From: CAVCAD01 sp036653735
GTDB taxonomy: Bacteria > Bacillota_I > Bacilli_A > RF39 > UBA660
Reading direction: 5' to 3'
Length of the DNA: 64,000 nucleotides
NCBI GenBank assembly: GCA_036653735.1
Contig: JAVVTI010000001.1
Location: 28,865-92,864 of the forward strand
Part shown: positions 62,104-64,000 of the stretch, piece after piece
How positions within the stretch are numbered: position 1 is the first letter of the stretch
Layout of the letters: every line of letters begins with the position of its first letter
Notes under the pieces: model-generated
What the model was told of the DNA's origin: nothing
What the model saw: only the letters and a program-made list of their open reading frames with translations
Databases searched by the model: none
Made by a program: the position numbers and the translations under genes

Positions 62104-62967
62104 TTAAATTGCCACACTATTGATTGCATCAGTAATTCTTTCTTTCCTAACATCAATATAACCTCTCGTAGTCGCTATATTAGAATGTCTTAATACTTCT
62201 TGTATAACCTCAATTGGAACTCCATTTTCGCTTAAATTAGTTGCTGTAAAATGTCTTAAACTATGATTATGTAAATTTGAAATTTCATCTTCTGTAAATA
62301 ATCCTGTTTTATGTGCAATCACTTTTAATGTTCTTGACAAACTAATTCTATCCATTTTTGTTCCTTGGTTACTAACAAATAAATTATTGCATCCACTCTT
62401 GCGTGTTTTAATATATTCATCAATCATCTTGACTGTATCATCACTCAATGCAATATAAGCTTCTTTATTTCCTTTACCTATAATAATAATGGCATTATCT
62501 TTTGTTCTGTTTAAATACTGTTCTAACGTTAGATTAATCAATTCAGAAACACGAAGTCCACTTGTGCCAAATAATTGAATGATTGCTTTATCCCTGTTGT
62601 TTTTTGAAAATTTAAGCATTGCTTTTACTTGATTATTTGAAAGTGGTTCTGCTACTTTTTTACGAATTTTAGGTAAAACAATATTCATACAAGGATTCTT
62701 ATCTTCAAAACCATCTAATTCTAAATAATCAAGTGTCTTATAAAAACTTGAAATTGCACTAACAATTACATTTTTGGTGCTAGGTGATAATTCTGACCGA
62801 TATGTTAAGAACTCTTTTACATCTTTCTTTGTGATTTCAATTGGTTCTTTTCCACAGTGATTAAAAAAATCATTGATGTGAATGACATAAGTATTAATTG
62901 TTCCATCACTATGCTCGAACTCTCTTTGTTGATTCACGTATAATTTGATTAAGCTTTCTCTGGTCAT
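62104..62967 (-). CDS. Tyrosine site-specific recombinase (XerC/D-like)
   Basis: 287-residue recombinase with an N-terminal core-binding domain (about 1-95) and a catalytic domain with the complete set: R139 (GTSGLRVSEL), K165 (GKGNKEAYIAL), H235 and R238 (HSLRHFTATNL), H261 (VLRHSNIATTRGYIDV) and Y270. It is the only site-specific recombinase seen here. I start at the ATG at 62967, with AGAGGTG 7 bases upstream. It may be an integrase or the invertase of the shufflon at 33621-34525; the latter's 7-6-7 sites suit tyrosine enzymes. Confidence 0.92.
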   Translation of the reverse strand: MTRESLIKLYVNQQREFEHSDGTINTYVIHINDFFNHCGKEPIEITKKDVKEFLTYRSELSPSTKNVIVSAISSFYKTLDYLELDGFEDKNPCMNIVLPKIRKKVAEPLSNNQVKAMLKFSKNNRDKAIIQLFGTSGLRVSELINLTLEQYLNRTKDNAIIIIGKGNKEAYIALSDDTVKMIDEYIKTRKSGCNNLFVSNQGTKMDRISLSRTLKVIAHKTGLFTEDEISNLHNHSLRHFTATNLSENGVPIEVIQEVLRHSNIATTRGYIDVRKERITDAINSVAI

Positions 62968-62996
62968 ATCGGTCACCTCTTCTATTTAATAAACCT

Positions 62997-63025
62997 ATTA
63001 TATCATGTATAGATTAATCTGTCAA
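62997..63025 (-). promoter_or_regulatory. Promoter of the recombinase gene
   Basis: Minus-strand TTGACA (63025-63020), 17 bases, TATAAT (63002-62997) with TGA just before the -10. So the recombinase can be made independently of its neighbours. Confidence 0.85.
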
Positions 63026-63032
63026 CATATTT

Positions 63033-63917
63033 TTATACTTTAATTAAAAAATCAGGATTAAACTTAATAATCTTATTAGACGTGCATAGATTAACCCATA
63101 CATATCCATTAAAACAATCTAAAACAATACCTCTTTCACCTCTATAAGAACAACGACTATCAATCATTACAATATCATCTTTTTCAAATTTATTTACAGT
63201 CTTATGTTTTTTAAATAATTCTTGTATCATTGGTAAAAGTTCTTTCATATCATCATTTGAAATTTGTACGGCAATTTTATTATTTTTATTTTCAATTATA
63301 GTATTTTCGGCATTCTTTGTAATCGAATAATTTTCCGTATCACATTTTAATGTTATTTGTTTAGGCTCTTCATATTCCCATAATAATTCTCTATCATCAA
63401 TTGTATTTTGATTTAAAGCATCTTTTTTATAACCATAAACTTTTACAATATCATATGAAGAAAAACTTGGTAAATCATTTTTTAATCTGATATTTTTGAT
63501 AGCAGCTTTTCTATTCCAAGTTTTGGTATCATATAAACTCAATCCACAATGGTCTGTCACCACCATACATCTGCTTTCATCTGCTAATTCTACCATGTAA
63601 TCGCTTCTTAAATCTTCAATTGTAAATTCCTTTTCTTTTTTCATATAATCACTCCATTCTAAGATTTTATAACTTTTTTCTTTATAATAAGATATCGGAC
63701 TATAGTGAAGAATCATTTCTTCTGAATATAGATTTTTACTATCATAACAAGTTTTGTTTTTATACCATATCCAATTAATACAATCTTTTTTGTCATGTTT
63801 CCAACTAATCCCATGTTCATAAGCACATTTAATAAAATCTTTGGCTTCTTTCTCTGTTTTGCAATGAACTGAAATATTTTCATTCTTAAATTCTTCCCAG
63901 TCAAGTTCTTTTCTCAT
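63033..63917 (-). CDS. Early paralog family protein, copy 2, with SH3-like end (294 aa)
   Basis: Same plan as the gene at 60622-61212 (LDWEEFKNENISVHCKTEKEAKDFI, then KEFTIEDLRSDYMVELADESRCMVV...), with a further 100 residues. The end (FEKDDIVMIDSRCSYRGERGIVLDCFNGYVWV) looks like a KOW/SH3-like barrel. The middle block is nearly identical in DNA to the first paralog. Function unknown; early and expressed from its own promoter. Confidence 0.65.
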   Translation of the reverse strand: MRKELDWEEFKNENISVHCKTEKEAKDFIKCAYEHGISWKHDKKDCINWIWYKNKTCYDSKNLYSEEMILHYSPISYYKEKSYKILEWSDYMKKEKEFTIEDLRSDYMVELADESRCMVVTDHCGLSLYDTKTWNRKAAIKNIRLKNDLPSFSSYDIVKVYGYKKDALNQNTIDDRELLWEYEEPKQITLKCDTENYSITKNAENTIIENKNNKIAVQISNDDMKELLPMIQELFKKHKTVNKFEKDDIVMIDSRCSYRGERGIVLDCFNGYVWVNLCTSNKIIKFNPDFLIKV

Positions 63918-63957
63918 TTTTTTATTCTCCTTTTTATTTGTTTATGAATCTAAAATC

Positions 63958-63986
63958 ATAATATCATACTATATTTAATATGTCAA
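63958..63986 (-). promoter_or_regulatory. Promoter of paralog copy 2
   Basis: Minus-strand TTGACA (63986-63981), 17 bases, TATTAT (63963-63958), identical to the promoter at 61253-61281. It is the last signal in the window. Confidence 0.7.
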
Positions 63987-64000
63987 CATAAATTTTAAAC

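Noticed and set aside
1..64000. Recoded stop codons
   Set aside because: Genes end normally at TAA, TAG and TGA, tryptophan is coded by TGG, and no long frame needs read-through of a stop.

Overview
The window is a 64 kb piece of an AT-rich (about 30% GC by eye) tailed double-stranded DNA phage or prophage of a low-GC Firmicute. The evidence is a complete set of head, tail and lysis genes, purine-rich Shine-Dalgarno sites, frequent TTG and GTG starts, standard stop codons and TTGACA/TATAAT promoters. A tube-type major tail protein, a 1419-residue tape measure and the absence of a sheath gene point to a long non-contractile (siphovirus-like) tail. Both window ends lie inside phage sequence.

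Layout. (1) 1-3383, plus strand: accessory left flank with a partial NUMOD-like gene, an IS200/IS605-type element (TnpB, dead TnpA remnant, probable guide RNA) that truncates a phage gene, a tRNA-Gln and small unknown genes, closed by a terminator. (2) 3384-16785: terminase, portal, protease-scaffold, decoration protein, capsid, connectors and tail tube. (3) 16857-33365: tail completion, tape measure, fibre and baseplate genes. A two-gene moron (MazF-like protein and Bro antirepressor with their own promoters) and a RuvC-like resolvase gene sit inside this block. (4) 33389-34535: a small receptor-binding-type gene followed by two silent, inverted alternative C-terminal cassettes. Each is bounded by a palindromic 20-bp site. 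This is a phage shufflon. (5) 34577-35738: holin and endolysin, ending in a terminator shared by convergent operons. (6) 35789-64000, minus strand: the early region. It holds nucleotide metabolism, a RecD-like helicase, three DNA methyltransferases, a PHP-type DNA polymerase III alpha, an RNA ligase, RecJ, primase, DnaB-type helicase, a split SNF2 helicase, a RecA-fold ATPase, an SSB, a ThyX-like protein, a nonapeptide-repeat protein and a tyrosine recombinase. Many zinc-ribbon microproteins lie between them.

The early region is read from several TTGACA/TATAAT promoters, some with a TGn extended -10 and some with inverted repeats centred on the -10 box. Its product set can replicate, recombine and modify DNA largely independently of the host. 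The plus-strand late region builds and releases the particle.

The most notable system is the invertible tail-tip cassette. The tyrosine recombinase at 62104-62967 is the only site-specific recombinase seen and is the natural candidate to drive it, though it could instead be an integrase. Other signs of variability are a G9 tract inside a methyltransferase gene, a (TA)6 frameshift in a zinc-ribbon gene, a split helicase and a three-copy 74-bp hairpin repeat between early genes. Function assignments come from reading motifs by eye; no database search was run.
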